Origin: Rhodopirellula islandica
Lineage (GTDB): Bacteria > Planctomycetota > Planctomycetia > Pirellulales > Pirellulaceae
DNA: 64,000 nt
Direction of reading: 5' to 3'
NCBI RefSeq assembly: GCF_001027925.1
Contig: NZ_LECT01000048.1
Location: 124,001 to 188,000 of the forward strand
The translations under genes were made by a program, and so were the position numbers. Shown here piece by piece: positions 9,043 through 19,410 of the stretch (the first letter of the stretch is position 1; each line of letters starts with the position of its first letter). The notes under the pieces are model-generated. The model did no database searches and was not told the origin of the DNA. It saw only the letters and a list, made by a program, of their open reading frames with translations.

Positions 9043-11190
9043 CTACAGACTCTCGAGGTAGCGAATCAATTGTGCCCGTTCTTCGATCGACAATTCTTGC
9101 GGCAGTTGATGCTGAAAGTTGCCGACAACATCGCTCAACTCAGCTGCTCGCAAATCATGGAAGAGCGAGTGCAGATGCCCCACACCTCGCAACGACGGCG
9201 GGTTGAATTCGGTGATCCCTCGCTCATCCTTCAGACCCACGTCGTAGGTCGCATCCGATGTAAGAATCGAACCGGAATGGCAGGACACGCAATCCAACGA
9301 CTCGAACAAGTGTCGTCCTTTCGACACAAGTTCTCGATCCAGATCCGTCACCGGGGCGCGAAAAGCCGGAGCGGGCGGGATCGACTCAAGGAACGCGACG
9401 AGGTCCGCCACGTCACCATCATTCATCTTCCGTCCTTGCATGGTCAATTCCAGTGTTTGCCGAACTTGACCTTCAATCTCTGACTTGTCTCCCACCCAAG
9501 CCCAGGGACCGGTTTCGCCGACTCCACGCAGAGAAAGAATGCGTTTGGGGGCGCCTTCGCCACCATCGCTCAGCGTGTCGGCCAGCGATCCGCTGGTGTG
9601 CCCGTCGGTGTGACAACTATGGCAACTGTACCAACCGCCACGAGAAAGACTGGCGTCAAAGAACAGCAACTCGCCTCGATCGCTTGCTTGAAGCGAAGGT
9701 GATTCGCCGAGACTCAGGGATGTCGCAATCACGAACAACTGTTCTTCGCCCGCCTGGACGTCGGGACCAATCTGGTAGCTCTTCGTTGCAACATCAGAGC
9801 TGACCGGCTCAACGGCCGGGTCATCAGAGGAGCGGTAGGATTTGCTTCGGTAAGCAGACGAGTCATCCTGTTCCTCCTCCGTCTCTTCGTATTCGTACTC
9901 TGCTTCGTACTCGACTTCTTCGGTTTCAGAGTATGGCCCGGCGTCGCGGATGGGTTCCGCATCACTGGCCCCCGTCCCCTCGCTTGAGACATCGCTGTCA
10001 CGGGAGCGCACGCTCTCCTCGGTATTCACTTCCGGCGCATCGAAGTGAAAATCCAATCGAGTCAACGAATCCGAGTGTTCATTGGCGACCAAAAATCGAT
10101 CTTCCGAAATCTTTGCGATGGCAACTGGCCGGCGTCCGGCCACAATTCGAGTCACCCCGATCCCACCGGGTTCGACCACGCCCACCTGCCCCAATCCACC
10201 AATGGTCACGACCAACCGACCGTCTTCTCGCATTTCTAACGCGTTGGGGTCACCGGCTCCGCGTGTGTTGTTGCCAACCGCAATGAAGCGTCCCGACTTC
10301 ATCAAATTCGCTTTGGGATCCACAATCGTCGCGACCGAAAGCTCACGCATCGCGTCGGACACCATCGATCCCCAAATGATCTCACTGCTTCGCGGCGGCG
10401 CGATTTCATTGATCAACTCATGCGTCACATACACCATTTCTCGGTCCGTGCTGCGTACAAACCCTCGAATGTTGTTGCCGGGAATTTCCCGAATCGACTC
10501 GACCTGAAAGTCATCCAGGCGAATGACAGCCAACCGAGGCCCAAACGCGTCGGCAACCAGCAACCGATTTTGATCGGGAAGAATCAATTGTGCCCGGGGC
10601 GAAAATGGCAGCGACACGGTGGCCATGATTTCGGGTGGTTGATCCGCAGATCCCTGCAGGTTCACGAACGTGACTTCCCTCGCCCAGGTTGAGCAAACCG
10701 AGCACCAGTCCCCATTGTCAGTAGCCCGAACCGTCGCCGGTTCATTCGGCACCGCCACGCTCCATTGAATGACGGGACTGCCAGCCTTCATCTGCACGGA
10801 TGTCAGCCGTCCATCTTGCTCCGTGACCAGCAAGCGTTCCCCCACCGCGATCAAATCCGTCGGGTGACCACCCAGCCGATACTCGCCGATCACCTGGAGC
10901 GCATTCGTGTCAACAACGCTGAGTGTTCCACTGCGACGATTGGCAACGACCACCTGATCATCACCCGTATTCACGACCGCCACGGGGCGACGCAGCATGG
11001 CGGTTCCGGCCGCCACCGAAGACAAAGCCTCCCCGCCTCGAATGGACGTCTTGCTCGTCGACGTGGGCTGCACAATCGGTTGATTGCCCCAGACGGATTC
11101 GTTCCAACAAAAGAACGCCGCCCCTAACAATCCGATTGTGCAAACGGACCAGGCAGCAAAACGACGAGCACAGCGATGGTTCTGGTTCAT
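9043..11190 (-). CDS. Secreted beta-propeller diheme cytochrome c
   Basis: 715 residues. An N-terminal signal/anchor (GLLGAAFFCW) precedes a YVTN-type beta-propeller of about 350 residues (VVANRRSGTLSVVDTNALQV, LVTEQDGRLTSVQM). A very acidic, tyrosine-rich linker around residues 395-460 contains EVEYEAEYEYEETEEEQ. The C-terminal part has two heme c sites, CHSCH near residue 521 and CVSCH near residue 636, with cytochrome c peroxidase/MauG-like surroundings (LRGVGETGPWAWVG, PSLRGVGHLHSLFHD). It is likely a periplasmic redox protein of the diheme peroxidase-like class; the substrate is unknown. ATG 11190 starts right before the signal sequence. It is a single gene with no operon partner. Confidence 0.8.
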   Translation of the reverse strand: MNQNHRCARRFAAWSVCTIGLLGAAFFCWNESVWGNQPIVQPTSTSKTSIRGGEALSSVAAGTAMLRRPVAVVNTGDDQVVVANRRSGTLSVVDTNALQVIGEYRLGGHPTDLIAVGERLLVTEQDGRLTSVQMKAGSPVIQWSVAVPNEPATVRATDNGDWCSVCSTWAREVTFVNLQGSADQPPEIMATVSLPFSPRAQLILPDQNRLLVADAFGPRLAVIRLDDFQVESIREIPGNNIRGFVRSTDREMVYVTHELINEIAPPRSSEIIWGSMVSDAMRELSVATIVDPKANLMKSGRFIAVGNNTRGAGDPNALEMREDGRLVVTIGGLGQVGVVEPGGIGVTRIVAGRRPVAIAKISEDRFLVANEHSDSLTRLDFHFDAPEVNTEESVRSRDSDVSSEGTGASDAEPIRDAGPYSETEEVEYEAEYEYEETEEEQDDSSAYRSKSYRSSDDPAVEPVSSDVATKSYQIGPDVQAGEEQLFVIATSLSLGESPSLQASDRGELLFFDASLSRGGWYSCHSCHTDGHTSGSLADTLSDGGEGAPKRILSLRGVGETGPWAWVGDKSEIEGQVRQTLELTMQGRKMNDGDVADLVAFLESIPPAPAFRAPVTDLDRELVSKGRHLFESLDCVSCHSGSILTSDATYDVGLKDERGITEFNPPSLRGVGHLHSLFHDLRAAELSDVVGNFQHQLPQELSIEERAQLIRYLESL

Positions 11191-11513
11191 GGCAACAGTA
11201 TGACCGGATCACTTCCTGGTGTCACGCTGACAAGCGGTCAAAAATTCGACGCCCTGGGTGAAGAGACCAGTTCAGCGCCGCCTATCCCTGCGAAACCAGC
11301 GGGTTGTCGCCCAACGCTGCCACAACGAAAACCGGCGGTGCCGCGATGGCCTGAACAGACCAATCGACACTGCGCGAACGACACGGGCCGAGCGGATTCT
11401 TCACTGCGTCGGGAAGGCCAACGCCACCTTGGCCCAGCCTCACATGCTATAACGCCCCTCCCAATCCTGCCTCGCCTCTCCCTCCCGCCAAACATTCCTC
11501 AACGGAGTCCGTT
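11191..11513. other. Divergent promoter region upstream of the sialidase
   Basis: About 320 bases between the divergent cytochrome and sialidase genes. No gene is supported. It should carry the promoter of the sialic acid gene run starting at 11514, but I could not pick a confident -10/-35 or operator. Confidence 0.4.
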
Positions 11514-12743
11514 GTGCCCCGCCTGCATTCCCCCCTTTTGCACCGTCGCTCTGCGTGTCATGCGGCTGTATCTTTCTTGATCGCGACGATCAGTGGCTGC
11601 TGCCTCTCCTCGGCATCATCGAACTTGGTCGCCTCCGAAACAACGACCTCCGTCGAACATGGCATCGTCGATGTGTTTGTGCCCCAACAAGATGGCTACC
11701 CCGCCATTCGAATTCCCTCCATCGTCACGACCCAACAAGGCACATTGTTGGCCTTCGCGGAGGGTCGCCAGGGCGGAGACCATTCCGAGAACGATCTGAT
11801 CATGAAACGCTCCACCGATAACGGAGCGACTTGGAGTGAGGTGATCGTCCTCAACGACCAAGGCAAACTCTCACTGAACAACCCGCAAGCCGTCGTGCTG
11901 GCATCGGGACGGGTTCTCGTGATGTACCAGCGAAGCAAACTGGGCGAACGAAACGCATCCGACGGTCACGGCCCCGATTCCTTTTTCACGTTTATTCAAA
12001 CCAGCGATGACGACGGACTGGGGTGGTCGGAACCACGCGACGTTTCCAAACAGGTCAAACGAGAGCAGGATGTCACCAGCGTCGCTGCGGGACCCGGCAT
12101 CGGGATCATCTTGCACCACGGCCCGCGAAAAGGGCGGATCATCATGCCGTTCAACCAAGGCCCCTTCAACAATTGGCAGGTCTACGCCGCCTACAGCGAC
12201 GACAATGGCCACACCTGGCAAATGGGCGACGTCGCTCCGGGTGATGGCAAGGGACACGGCAACGAAGTTCAAATGGTCGAACTGTCAGGCGGGCGAGTGA
12301 TGCTGAACGCCCGAGCCCAGGGGGCCGGCTCGACCAAACATCGAAAGATTGCGATCAGCGAAGACGCCGGGCAAACCTGGTCACCGCTTGAGATCGATGA
12401 GCAGTTGATCGACCCCACCTGCCAAGCCGCCATCCTGCGGTATTCCTGGCCAACAGAAGGAACGAGCCGCCTCCTGTTCTCCAACCCAGCCACTCAAAGC
12501 AAACGCGAAAACGGTGTGCTTCGGATCAGCTACGACGAAGGCCAGACGTGGCCGAAACAGGTCGAAGTCTATCCCAATGGCTTTGCCTATTCGTGCCTGA
12601 CACGCCTACAAGATGAACGCATCGGCGTCCTGTTTGAACGCGATGGGTACAAAACGATCAGCTTCACCGCGATCCCATTGGACGCTCTCGAACCAACCGC
12701 TTCAAAACCTCAACCAACATCCAACGGCAAGGAGGCCAACTGA
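11514..12743 (+). CDS. nanH: Secreted sialidase (exo-alpha-sialidase)
   Basis: 409 residues, GTG start, with a hydrophobic export segment (AVSFLIATISGCCLSSASS). The sialidase RIP motif is present (YPAIRIPSIV), as are five Asp-box repeats: STDNGATWSE, SDDDGLGWSE, SDDNGHTWQM, SEDAGQTWSP, SYDEGQTWPK. GH33-family sialidases release terminal sialic acid from glycans outside the cytoplasm, and the size fits a single catalytic domain. The stop overlaps the nanA start by one base (TGATG), so the two are translationally linked. The cysteine in the leader may allow lipidation, which is uncertain. The function is strongly supported by the neighbouring lyase, transporter and epimerase. Confidence 0.9.
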   Translation: MPRLHSPLLHRRSACHAAVSFLIATISGCCLSSASSNLVASETTTSVEHGIVDVFVPQQDGYPAIRIPSIVTTQQGTLLAFAEGRQGGDHSENDLIMKRSTDNGATWSEVIVLNDQGKLSLNNPQAVVLASGRVLVMYQRSKLGERNASDGHGPDSFFTFIQTSDDDGLGWSEPRDVSKQVKREQDVTSVAAGPGIGIILHHGPRKGRIIMPFNQGPFNNWQVYAAYSDDNGHTWQMGDVAPGDGKGHGNEVQMVELSGGRVMLNARAQGAGSTKHRKIAISEDAGQTWSPLEIDEQLIDPTCQAAILRYSWPTEGTSRLLFSNPATQSKRENGVLRISYDEGQTWPKQVEVYPNGFAYSCLTRLQDERIGVLFERDGYKTISFTAIPLDALEPTASKPQPTSNGKEAN

Positions 12744-13708
12744 TGGTCGACGAATCACTCATGGTGCAGCGGATGTCAGGCCGAAAACTCTCTGGCTTGA
12801 TCGCTGCGACTTACACACCGATGACCGCCACTGGCGACTTGCGTCTCGACGTTGTCCCGAAGATGGTTGAGAAACTGCTCCACGACGGAATCTCGGGACT
12901 CTATGTCTGCGGCAGCACTGGAGAAGGCATGTCGCTGACAACGCCTGAGCGGCAATCGGTGGCGGCCGCTTTTGTCGAAGCCAGTGCCGGCCGACTGCCC
13001 GTGATTGTTCAGGTCGGGCACAACAGTTTGCGAGAAGCCCAGGCACTCGCTGCGCACGCCCAAGAAGTTGGCGCCAACGCGATTTCCGCCACGTGTCCCT
13101 CTTACTTCAAAGTCTCCAACACGCAGACGCTGGTTCAGTGCATGAAGGAATTGGCATCCGCTGCGCCGGAGACTCCCTTCTATTACTATCACATTCCGAT
13201 GCTCACCGGATCGAACATCGAAATGCCGGAGTTTCTCACCCAGGCCGACGATGCGATCCCGACGTTGGTGGGATTGAAGTACACCGACACCAAACTTTTC
13301 GAATTCCAACGCTGCCTGGAACTGGCCAACCGGCAATTTGATGTCGTTTGGGGATGCGACGAAATGTTGTTGGGCGCCACCGCCACCGGCGCGAGGGCCG
13401 CGATCGGCAGCACTTACAACATCGCCGCCAAGCTCTACCGACAAATGACGCTCGCGCTGACCAGCGGTCAACTGGACGCGGCTCGCAAATGGCAATCCCA
13501 ATCCATCGAGATGATCAGCACCATCGGGCGTTATCCTTTTCATCCCGCCATGAAAGCGGTTTTGGCGATGCAAGGTCTGGAGGTTGGTTCCTGTCGACTC
13601 CCACTCGAATCGCTCTCGCCAACGCAAACCCAAGCCCTGCGAAATGACTTGCAGGCGATTGGATTCTTCGATTGGTGCCGTGCCCCGGCGGAGTCCGGCC
13701 GCGCATGA
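12743..13708 (+). CDS. nanA: N-acetylneuraminate lyase (DHDPS superfamily)
   Basis: 321 residues of the DapA/NanA TIM-barrel class I aldolase family. Visible motifs are the GSTGEG carboxylate-binding loop, the YYYHIP segment with the catalytic tyrosine, and the Schiff-base lysine in [16 protein letters not shown] and GLKYTD are typical of NanA rather than DapA. NanA cleaves N-acetylneuraminate to N-acetylmannosamine and pyruvate in the cytoplasm. The strong Shine-Dalgarno GGAGG at 12731-12735 serves ATG 12743, which overlaps the sialidase stop by one base. The frame ends by overlapping the next gene in an ATGA arrangement at 13705-13708. Confidence 0.9.
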   Translation: MVDESLMVQRMSGRKLSGLIAATYTPMTATGDLRLDVVPKMVEKLLHDGISGLYVCGSTGEGMSLTTPERQSVAAAFVEASAGRLPVIVQVGHNSLREAQALAAHAQEVGANAISATCPSYFKVSNTQTLVQCMKELASAAPETPFYYYHIPMLTGSNIEMPEFLTQADDAIPTLVGLKYTDTKLFEFQRCLELANRQFDVVWGCDEMLLGATATGARAAIGSTYNIAAKLYRQMTLALTSGQLDAARKWQSQSIEMISTIGRYPFHPAMKAVLAMQGLEVGSCRLPLESLSPTQTQALRNDLQAIGFFDWCRAPAESGRA

Positions 13709-16416
13709 CCCCTTGCCTTTCCAAACGATTCCGAACGCGTCTTGCTACCCCACGCATTGCATTTCGTTTTGGGATCCGCATTCTGGTTTCACTGGCAGCC
13801 ATCACGCTGAGCAACATCGTGCTGGGAATCCCCGCTGCTCTCGCGCAAGCGGACTCAAGCGACTGGTTGCAGTGGGACGAACTTCCCTCCATCCCAGATC
13901 CACTCGGCGTCGCAGGTCCCTTTGTCGGTGTCGATGGGGATGCATTGATCGTCGCCGGCGGTGCAAACTTCCCGCGTCCCGTTTGGGAATCCAACAAGGT
14001 TTGGCACGATTCAATCTACGTCCTGACGGAACCCGACGACTTAACAGCCACCAACTCCCAATGGATCGATGCCGGTCGCCTCCCAAGGGCGACGGCCTAT
14101 GGCGCATCCGTTTCGATTCCCCGGGACGTGTCACCACACCATGGATTGCTCTGCATCGGCGGAAACGACGCGGCAGAAACTTTTCGCGAGGTCTTCTTGC
14201 TTCAATGGGATGCGACCACCCAAACAATTCGGCACCAACCATACCCTCCGCTCCCGGAGCCTTGCGTTCATGCCTCGGCAGAGCGAGTTGGGCAAACGGT
14301 CTTTGTTGTTGGAGGGCAACGTGGCAGTGACCTTTCCACCGCAACATCGGCTGCTTGGACGCTGGACCTGAGCCAATCCCAAGACCCGAGTTTGCTGGCT
14401 TGGAGGCGTCTTCCGGATTTCCCGGGCCCATCCCGCGCACTTCACCTGACCGCCGCCCAGCACGATGGCTATGAGACATGTCTGTACGTCATCAGTGGAC
14501 GCCGGCAGGCGGCAAGCGGAGTCGAATTCCTGACTGACACGTGGGCGTATCGTCCCAGCGATCAAACCTGGCAACAAAAAACCGACATCCCGCACCCCAT
14601 GGCGGCGGGAACCGCAACGCATGTTGGACAAAGCCACCTGGTTGTCTTGGGCGGCGATGACGGCAGCCTGTTTGGGCAAGCGGATGACTTGAAGGACAAT
14701 CACCCCGGATTTCTCAAGAAGACGTTTGCCTATCACACGATCACGGACACCTGGACGGAAACCGGCAGCAGTCCCGCGAATCACGTGACCACCACGGCGG
14801 TGCATTGGAACGATGCGATCGTGGTCGCAACCGGAGAAGTCCGTCCCCGAGTTCGTTCGCCGTCGGTGTACCGCGTCTCCGTCCACGCCCCAGATCGCAG
14901 CTTTGGAACCTTGAACTACGTCGTTCTGTTCAGTTACCTCCTGTCGATGGTTGGCATCGGCGTCTACTTCGCTCGTCGCAACCGAAACACAGACGACTAC
15001 TTTCGCGGCGGAAGTCAGATCCCTTGGTGGGCGGCTGGCTGCAGCATTTTCGCAACCATGCTCAGCTCGGTGACCTTCACCGGCATTCCATCCAAGGCAT
15101 TTGCGCAAGACTGGACGTATTCGATCGGCAACTTCACGATCCCGCTGGTTGCGATCGTGGCGGTGTATGTCGCGATGCCGTTCTTTCGCCGAATCGATGC
15201 GACCAGTGCCTACGAATACCTCGAGAAACGATTCAATCGCTCAGTGCGTTGGTTTGGCAGCCTCAGTTTCTCGCTGTTCCACGTGTTTCGAATGGCGGTG
15301 GTGATGTCGCTGACCGGGCTGGCGTTGTCGGTCGCGACACCACTGACGCCACAACAATCCGTGCTATTGATGGGCGGGCTCAGCATCGCCTATTGCACGA
15401 TGGGCGGAATCGAAGCGGTCATCTGGACGGACACGATCCAAACCGTCGTGCTGCTTGGCGGCGCCTTCCTAGCGATCCTGTTGATGCTGTCCGCCACCGA
15501 CGGTGGATTCGCGGGAAGTTGGTCGCATGCAGTCGACGCCGACAAGCTTCGACTGGCAAACTTTCACCTCAGTCCGACTCACGCCCAAATCGCATTGTGG
15601 GTGATCGTGTTCGGTGCGATTGGGCAAAACCTGTCCTCCTACACCGCCGACCAAGCCGTCGTCCAGCGATACATGACCACCGCTTCCCAATCGCTGGCGG
15701 CTCGTTCGATTTGGACCAATGCCGTGCTCACCATCCCGGCAACGTTGCTGTTCTTTGGAATTGGCACGGCGCTACACGGTTTCTACCATTCGCATCCCGA
15801 GCGACTTTCACCGGCGATCACAACCGATCAAGTCTTCCCGCTCTTCATCGCCCGAGAGATGCCAATCGGAGTGGCGGGGCTGATTGTCGCGGGTGTGTTT
15901 GCTGCGGCCCAGTCCACGGTCTCCACCAGCATGAACTCGACCGCGACCGCTCTGGTCACCGACTTCTTTCGACCACTGAATTTGTGCCGAGACGAACGTG
16001 GTTACCTGTTTGCCGCTCGGACCCTGACGTTCCTCATCGGCGTTTTGGGAACCCTGTTTGGGTTGGTCTTTGTCGATCCCAGCATCAAGTCACTCTTCGA
16101 CACATTCATTGTGGTGATTGGCCTGTTCATGGGAGTCCTGGGCGGACTGTTCGTCCTGGGAGGGTTGACCACGCGAGCCAACTCGGTCGGCGCGATGGTG
16201 GGCGCCGCCATCGGCGCCACGACCATGTTCGCGTTGTGGCAATTCACTGAAGTCAACGGTTATCTCTACACAACCTGTGGCATCTTGAGCTGCTTTGGAT
16301 CGGGCTACTTGGCCAGTCTGCTGACCTCACCGCCCAGCGAATCCTTGTCAGGATTGACGATTCACACGCTGGTTGAGAACCAAGCCAAACCACACACCGC
16401 CCAACCGGAGTCGTGA
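13705..16416 (+). CDS. Kelch mutarotase fused to a sodium:solute symporter
   Basis: About 903 residues. After an export signal ([20 protein letters not shown]), residues about 50-400 form Kelch repeats of the cyclically permuted mutarotase/NanM type ([33 protein letters not shown]). From about residue 410 a sodium:solute symporter core follows ([46 protein letters not shown]), with many membrane segments. NanM-type proteins convert alpha-sialic acid to the beta anomer, so the fusion predicts periplasmic mutarotation coupled to Na+-driven uptake. The frame opens upstream at 13672, but ATG 13705 forms an ATGA overlap with the nanA stop and is preferred. It is the only transporter in the cluster. 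Confidence 0.85.
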   Translation: MTPCLSKRFRTRLATPRIAFRFGIRILVSLAAITLSNIVLGIPAALAQADSSDWLQWDELPSIPDPLGVAGPFVGVDGDALIVAGGANFPRPVWESNKVWHDSIYVLTEPDDLTATNSQWIDAGRLPRATAYGASVSIPRDVSPHHGLLCIGGNDAAETFREVFLLQWDATTQTIRHQPYPPLPEPCVHASAERVGQTVFVVGGQRGSDLSTATSAAWTLDLSQSQDPSLLAWRRLPDFPGPSRALHLTAAQHDGYETCLYVISGRRQAASGVEFLTDTWAYRPSDQTWQQKTDIPHPMAAGTATHVGQSHLVVLGGDDGSLFGQADDLKDNHPGFLKKTFAYHTITDTWTETGSSPANHVTTTAVHWNDAIVVATGEVRPRVRSPSVYRVSVHAPDRSFGTLNYVVLFSYLLSMVGIGVYFARRNRNTDDYFRGGSQIPWWAAGCSIFATMLSSVTFTGIPSKAFAQDWTYSIGNFTIPLVAIVAVYVAMPFFRRIDATSAYEYLEKRFNRSVRWFGSLSFSLFHVFRMAVVMSLTGLALSVATPLTPQQSVLLMGGLSIAYCTMGGIEAVIWTDTIQTVVLLGGAFLAILLMLSATDGGFAGSWSHAVDADKLRLANFHLSPTHAQIALWVIVFGAIGQNLSSYTADQAVVQRYMTTASQSLAARSIWTNAVLTIPATLLFFGIGTALHGFYHSHPERLSPAITTDQVFPLFIAREMPIGVAGLIVAGVFAAAQSTVSTSMNSTATALVTDFFRPLNLCRDERGYLFAARTLTFLIGVLGTLFGLVFVDPSIKSLFDTFIVVIGLFMGVLGGLFVLGGLTTRANSVGAMVGAAIGATTMFALWQFTEVNGYLYTTCGILSCFGSGYLASLLTSPPSESLSGLTIHTLVENQAKPHTAQPES

Positions 16417-16419
16417 CCT

Positions 16420-17595
16420 GTGGATCCAACGCGGCGCAATGAACTGATCAAGGTGTACCGGGACGGTTTGCTGAACGACACGGTGTCGTTTTGGACGAGG
16501 CACGGTGTCGATCGGGAACACGGCGGGTTCCTGACCTCGCTGAATCGCGACGGAACCGTGATCGACACCGACAAGGGTGTGTGGCAACAAGGCCGCTGCA
16601 CCTGGTTGTTCGCCGAACTCCACAACAACGTGGAACCTCGCGAAGAATGGCTTCAGCTCGCCATCCACGGTGCAACGTTCCTCGACCAACATTGCTTCGA
16701 TCCCTCGGACGGTCGAATGTGGTTCCAGGTCACGCAAGAAGGCCAGCCCATCCGGAAGCGACGCTATGCCTTCTCGGAGTGCTTTGCCGCAATCGCCTAT
16801 GGCGAGCTCGCTCTGGCCACAGGGGAAACTCACTACCGCGAACGTGCGATCCAAACATTCGAACGATTTGTCGACCACAACTTGAGCAGCGAAGAGGCCG
16901 CCTCAAAGTTCACCGGGACGCGTCGGACACGAGGCATGGGATTCCCGATGATCACCATCGCCACCGCTCAAGAACTGCGTCAATCCATTGGTCTGGAAGA
17001 TGCCAACGACTGGATCGACCGAAGCATCGCCACAATTCGCGAATTTCACTTGAAGCCCGACATCGAGTGCGTGATGGAAACCGTGGCCATCGACGGCCAG
17101 ATTCTCGATCACTTTGACGGTCGCACGCTCAACCCTGGACACGCGATCGAAGGAGCTTGGTTTCTCCTCTGGGAAGGCCATCTCCGCAAGGACGCTTCCT
17201 TGATCCAAACGGGCTGCCAAATGCTGGATTGGATGTGGCATCGTGGCTGGGATCGGAAACATGGAGGGATCCTCTACTTTGTCGATGTGCATGGTTTGCC
17301 GGTTCAAGAGTACTGGCACGACATGAAGTTCTGGTGGCCTCAAAACGAAACCATCCTGGCAACCCTGCTCGCTCATCTGCTGACCGGCGACGACAAGTAC
17401 GCTGATTGGCACAGGCAAGCTCACCAGTGGGCGCACTCCCATTTCCCCGACGCCCTGCACGGCGAATGGTTCGGATACTTGCACCGCGACGGCAGCCTCA
17501 GCAGCGAACTCAAAGGCAATCTCTGGAAGGGGCCATTCCATCTGCCAAGAATGCAATACATGGCTTGGAGATGGCTGGAGAAAGATTTCGCCTGA
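16420..17595 (+). CDS. N-acylglucosamine 2-epimerase (AGE family)
   Basis: 391 residues, the usual length of the AGE/renin-binding (alpha/alpha)6 barrel. Family features are REHGGFLTSL, WQQGRCTWLFAELHN, HGGILYFVD, MKFWWPQNETI and KGPFHLPRMQY, which carry the conserved Arg, Glu and His active-site residues. It should interconvert N-acetylmannosamine and N-acetylglucosamine in the cytoplasm without phosphorylation, unlike NanE, which acts on the 6-phosphate. GTG at 16420 begins three bases after the symporter stop, so it belongs to the same operon. This enzyme choice implies that phosphorylation, if it occurs, comes after epimerisation. Confidence 0.88.
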   Translation: MDPTRRNELIKVYRDGLLNDTVSFWTRHGVDREHGGFLTSLNRDGTVIDTDKGVWQQGRCTWLFAELHNNVEPREEWLQLAIHGATFLDQHCFDPSDGRMWFQVTQEGQPIRKRRYAFSECFAAIAYGELALATGETHYRERAIQTFERFVDHNLSSEEAASKFTGTRRTRGMGFPMITIATAQELRQSIGLEDANDWIDRSIATIREFHLKPDIECVMETVAIDGQILDHFDGRTLNPGHAIEGAWFLLWEGHLRKDASLIQTGCQMLDWMWHRGWDRKHGGILYFVDVHGLPVQEYWHDMKFWWPQNETILATLLAHLLTGDDKYADWHRQAHQWAHSHFPDALHGEWFGYLHRDGSLSSELKGNLWKGPFHLPRMQYMAWRWLEKDFA

Positions 17596-17696
17596 TGGCA
17601 ACCCTCCCAGCATCGAGCCGGCGACTCGCCTACAATCCGGAGAGGCAACACGCGCGAATGAACGCGTGAACTCGCGAACCTCCTGGGGCACTTGTG

Positions 17697-19400
17697 ATGA
17701 GACTTTCGCTGCTAGCCATCGTCGTTTGGCTGTGCGTTGCCACTGGCCACTGTTCGCTTTCGGCGGACGAGAACGATCTGTTCACCATCGTCGGAGAGCA
17801 AACGATCCAAACAGTTTCCGTCGAGGTCACCGCCCCCAACGGTGATCCGATCAAAGGTGCCGTGGTGACCCCATGGGCACTTCGCTACTCGCAAGGCCAC
17901 GGCCATTGGCTCAGCAACGGAAAAGACCGTTCCGAGATGATGCCTGAATCTGCCCGCACAAACGAAGACGGACTCGCCAACGTTTCGTATCCGTTCTATC
18001 GCGATGCCAGTGAAAAGTCGCGAACCCTGCAAGTGTCCGTGCATGTTCGACATGAGTCATTCAGTTTGCCAGATGCGATTCACATCGACGTTCCGTCCGA
18101 CGACGTCTTTGCCATCGAAATGCAACCGGCGGCGAGCATCCTTTTCCGGCCGATCGTCCCGAATGACGATGACTTCACTCTGGACCAAATCCAAGTTCTT
18201 CGCTCCGACATCGGGTCTTGGGAAAATAGCTACCGACGGGAGATCCAAGACGATCAAGTCCGCGTCAACCAACTCTATCCCGGCGCCACTGATTTCCTGT
18301 TGGTTCGACTGGTGGACGGCAAACCAACGCATTTCAGTGAGATGATGGAAGTCGAGCTCAAGCCCGGGATGAACACTCCAGTGGATGTTCCGCTGCACCC
18401 CGCAACTTCGGTCCCCGGAAAACTCGCAGACAGTGTTTCCCGTCCAGTCATCGACGGCCGTCTCCTGGCGATGACCGTTCCGCCCAAGTCAGCTCGAGAA
18501 CGTGCGACGTGGCAGACCTGGACTCATGTCGATGCCGATGGAACCTTTTTGATTGAAGGCTGGCCAAGAGATCAATCCATTCAGATCATCGGACTCACAA
18601 AAACGCATCGGGTTCACCCCACTGGATCAGACCCAAAACGGAGCAGTCGCCTCGGGAATCCCGTCATGGTCGATCCGCCGTTTGACACTCCCCTCATTCT
18701 GGAAATGGAAACGCTGCACGTCTGCCAAGTTCAGGTGCAAAGCCTCGACGACAAACCACTTGGCGACGTGAAAGTGACTGCCTATCCGAACGTCCTGTGG
18801 ACCAATTGGGGATCTCAAGTGTACGGCACCCCTCTGACTCGGAGCGCGGACTTCTTTGATGCTCCCAACTTGCTCGCCTACTTCCAAAATCGACGAGACC
18901 AGCCCCGCTTTCCATCATTGTTTTCAGACCGTACCAATCGGAATGGCCTCGCCACCATCAAACTGCCTGTTGGCACTTGGGGGCTCTACGTTGACGACGA
19001 TCGCTACGAGATCCCAATTGTGCTCGGACGCCGGAACGTTCAGATGGAAGTCTCCGACGACACAGGGAACTCAATCGTCGTGCGGTTGGTTCCCAAAGGC
19101 ACGGACTTGCTGGGCGACTACGACAAACTGGCGGGCGTCGTCTTCGGATGTTCCACGCGAGAAGGAGAAAGGATCTGTGCGTTGCCAGAAGTCCGTGAAA
19201 AGATGGATGAGTTTGTGCGTCGAATCCAGGAAGCCAAGGCCCCGCAAGATCCCAAGATCCTCGCCGAGGCATTCATGGTTGTCTCGGATGCGTTCCTCAA
19301 AGCCGGTGACCAGGACGAGGCGGCGAAGTGGCGGCGAAAAGCGTTGAAAATGAAGGTCAAACTGACTCGAGCGATTTCAAAGGAAGAATCCTCCAACTGA
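17697..19400 (+). CDS. Secreted protein with carboxypeptidase-regulatory-like domains
   Basis: 567 residues with a signal peptide (MRLSLLAIVVWLCVATGHCSLSADE). Several beta-rich segments resemble carboxypeptidase regulatory or Ig-like domains (VEVTAPNGDPIKGAVVTPWAL, and VQVQSLDDKPLGDVKVTAYP). The C-terminus is a charged helix (MDEFVRRIQEAKAPQDPKIL). No catalytic motif is visible. It lies about 100 bases after the epimerase on the same strand, so it may be co-expressed with the sialic acid genes as a surface or periplasmic accessory protein; that role is inference. ATG 17697 is used; a GTG directly before it is an equal alternative. Confidence 0.65.
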   Translation: MRLSLLAIVVWLCVATGHCSLSADENDLFTIVGEQTIQTVSVEVTAPNGDPIKGAVVTPWALRYSQGHGHWLSNGKDRSEMMPESARTNEDGLANVSYPFYRDASEKSRTLQVSVHVRHESFSLPDAIHIDVPSDDVFAIEMQPAASILFRPIVPNDDDFTLDQIQVLRSDIGSWENSYRREIQDDQVRVNQLYPGATDFLLVRLVDGKPTHFSEMMEVELKPGMNTPVDVPLHPATSVPGKLADSVSRPVIDGRLLAMTVPPKSARERATWQTWTHVDADGTFLIEGWPRDQSIQIIGLTKTHRVHPTGSDPKRSSRLGNPVMVDPPFDTPLILEMETLHVCQVQVQSLDDKPLGDVKVTAYPNVLWTNWGSQVYGTPLTRSADFFDAPNLLAYFQNRRDQPRFPSLFSDRTNRNGLATIKLPVGTWGLYVDDDRYEIPIVLGRRNVQMEVSDDTGNSIVVRLVPKGTDLLGDYDKLAGVVFGCSTREGERICALPEVREKMDEFVRRIQEAKAPQDPKILAEAFMVVSDAFLKAGDQDEAAKWRRKALKMKVKLTRAISKEESSN

Positions 19401-19410
19401 TTCCATTCGT

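Noticed and set aside
14805-16250. 481-residue plus-strand frame
   Set aside because: Overlaps the symporter in another frame; Arg/Ser-rich composition without motifs.
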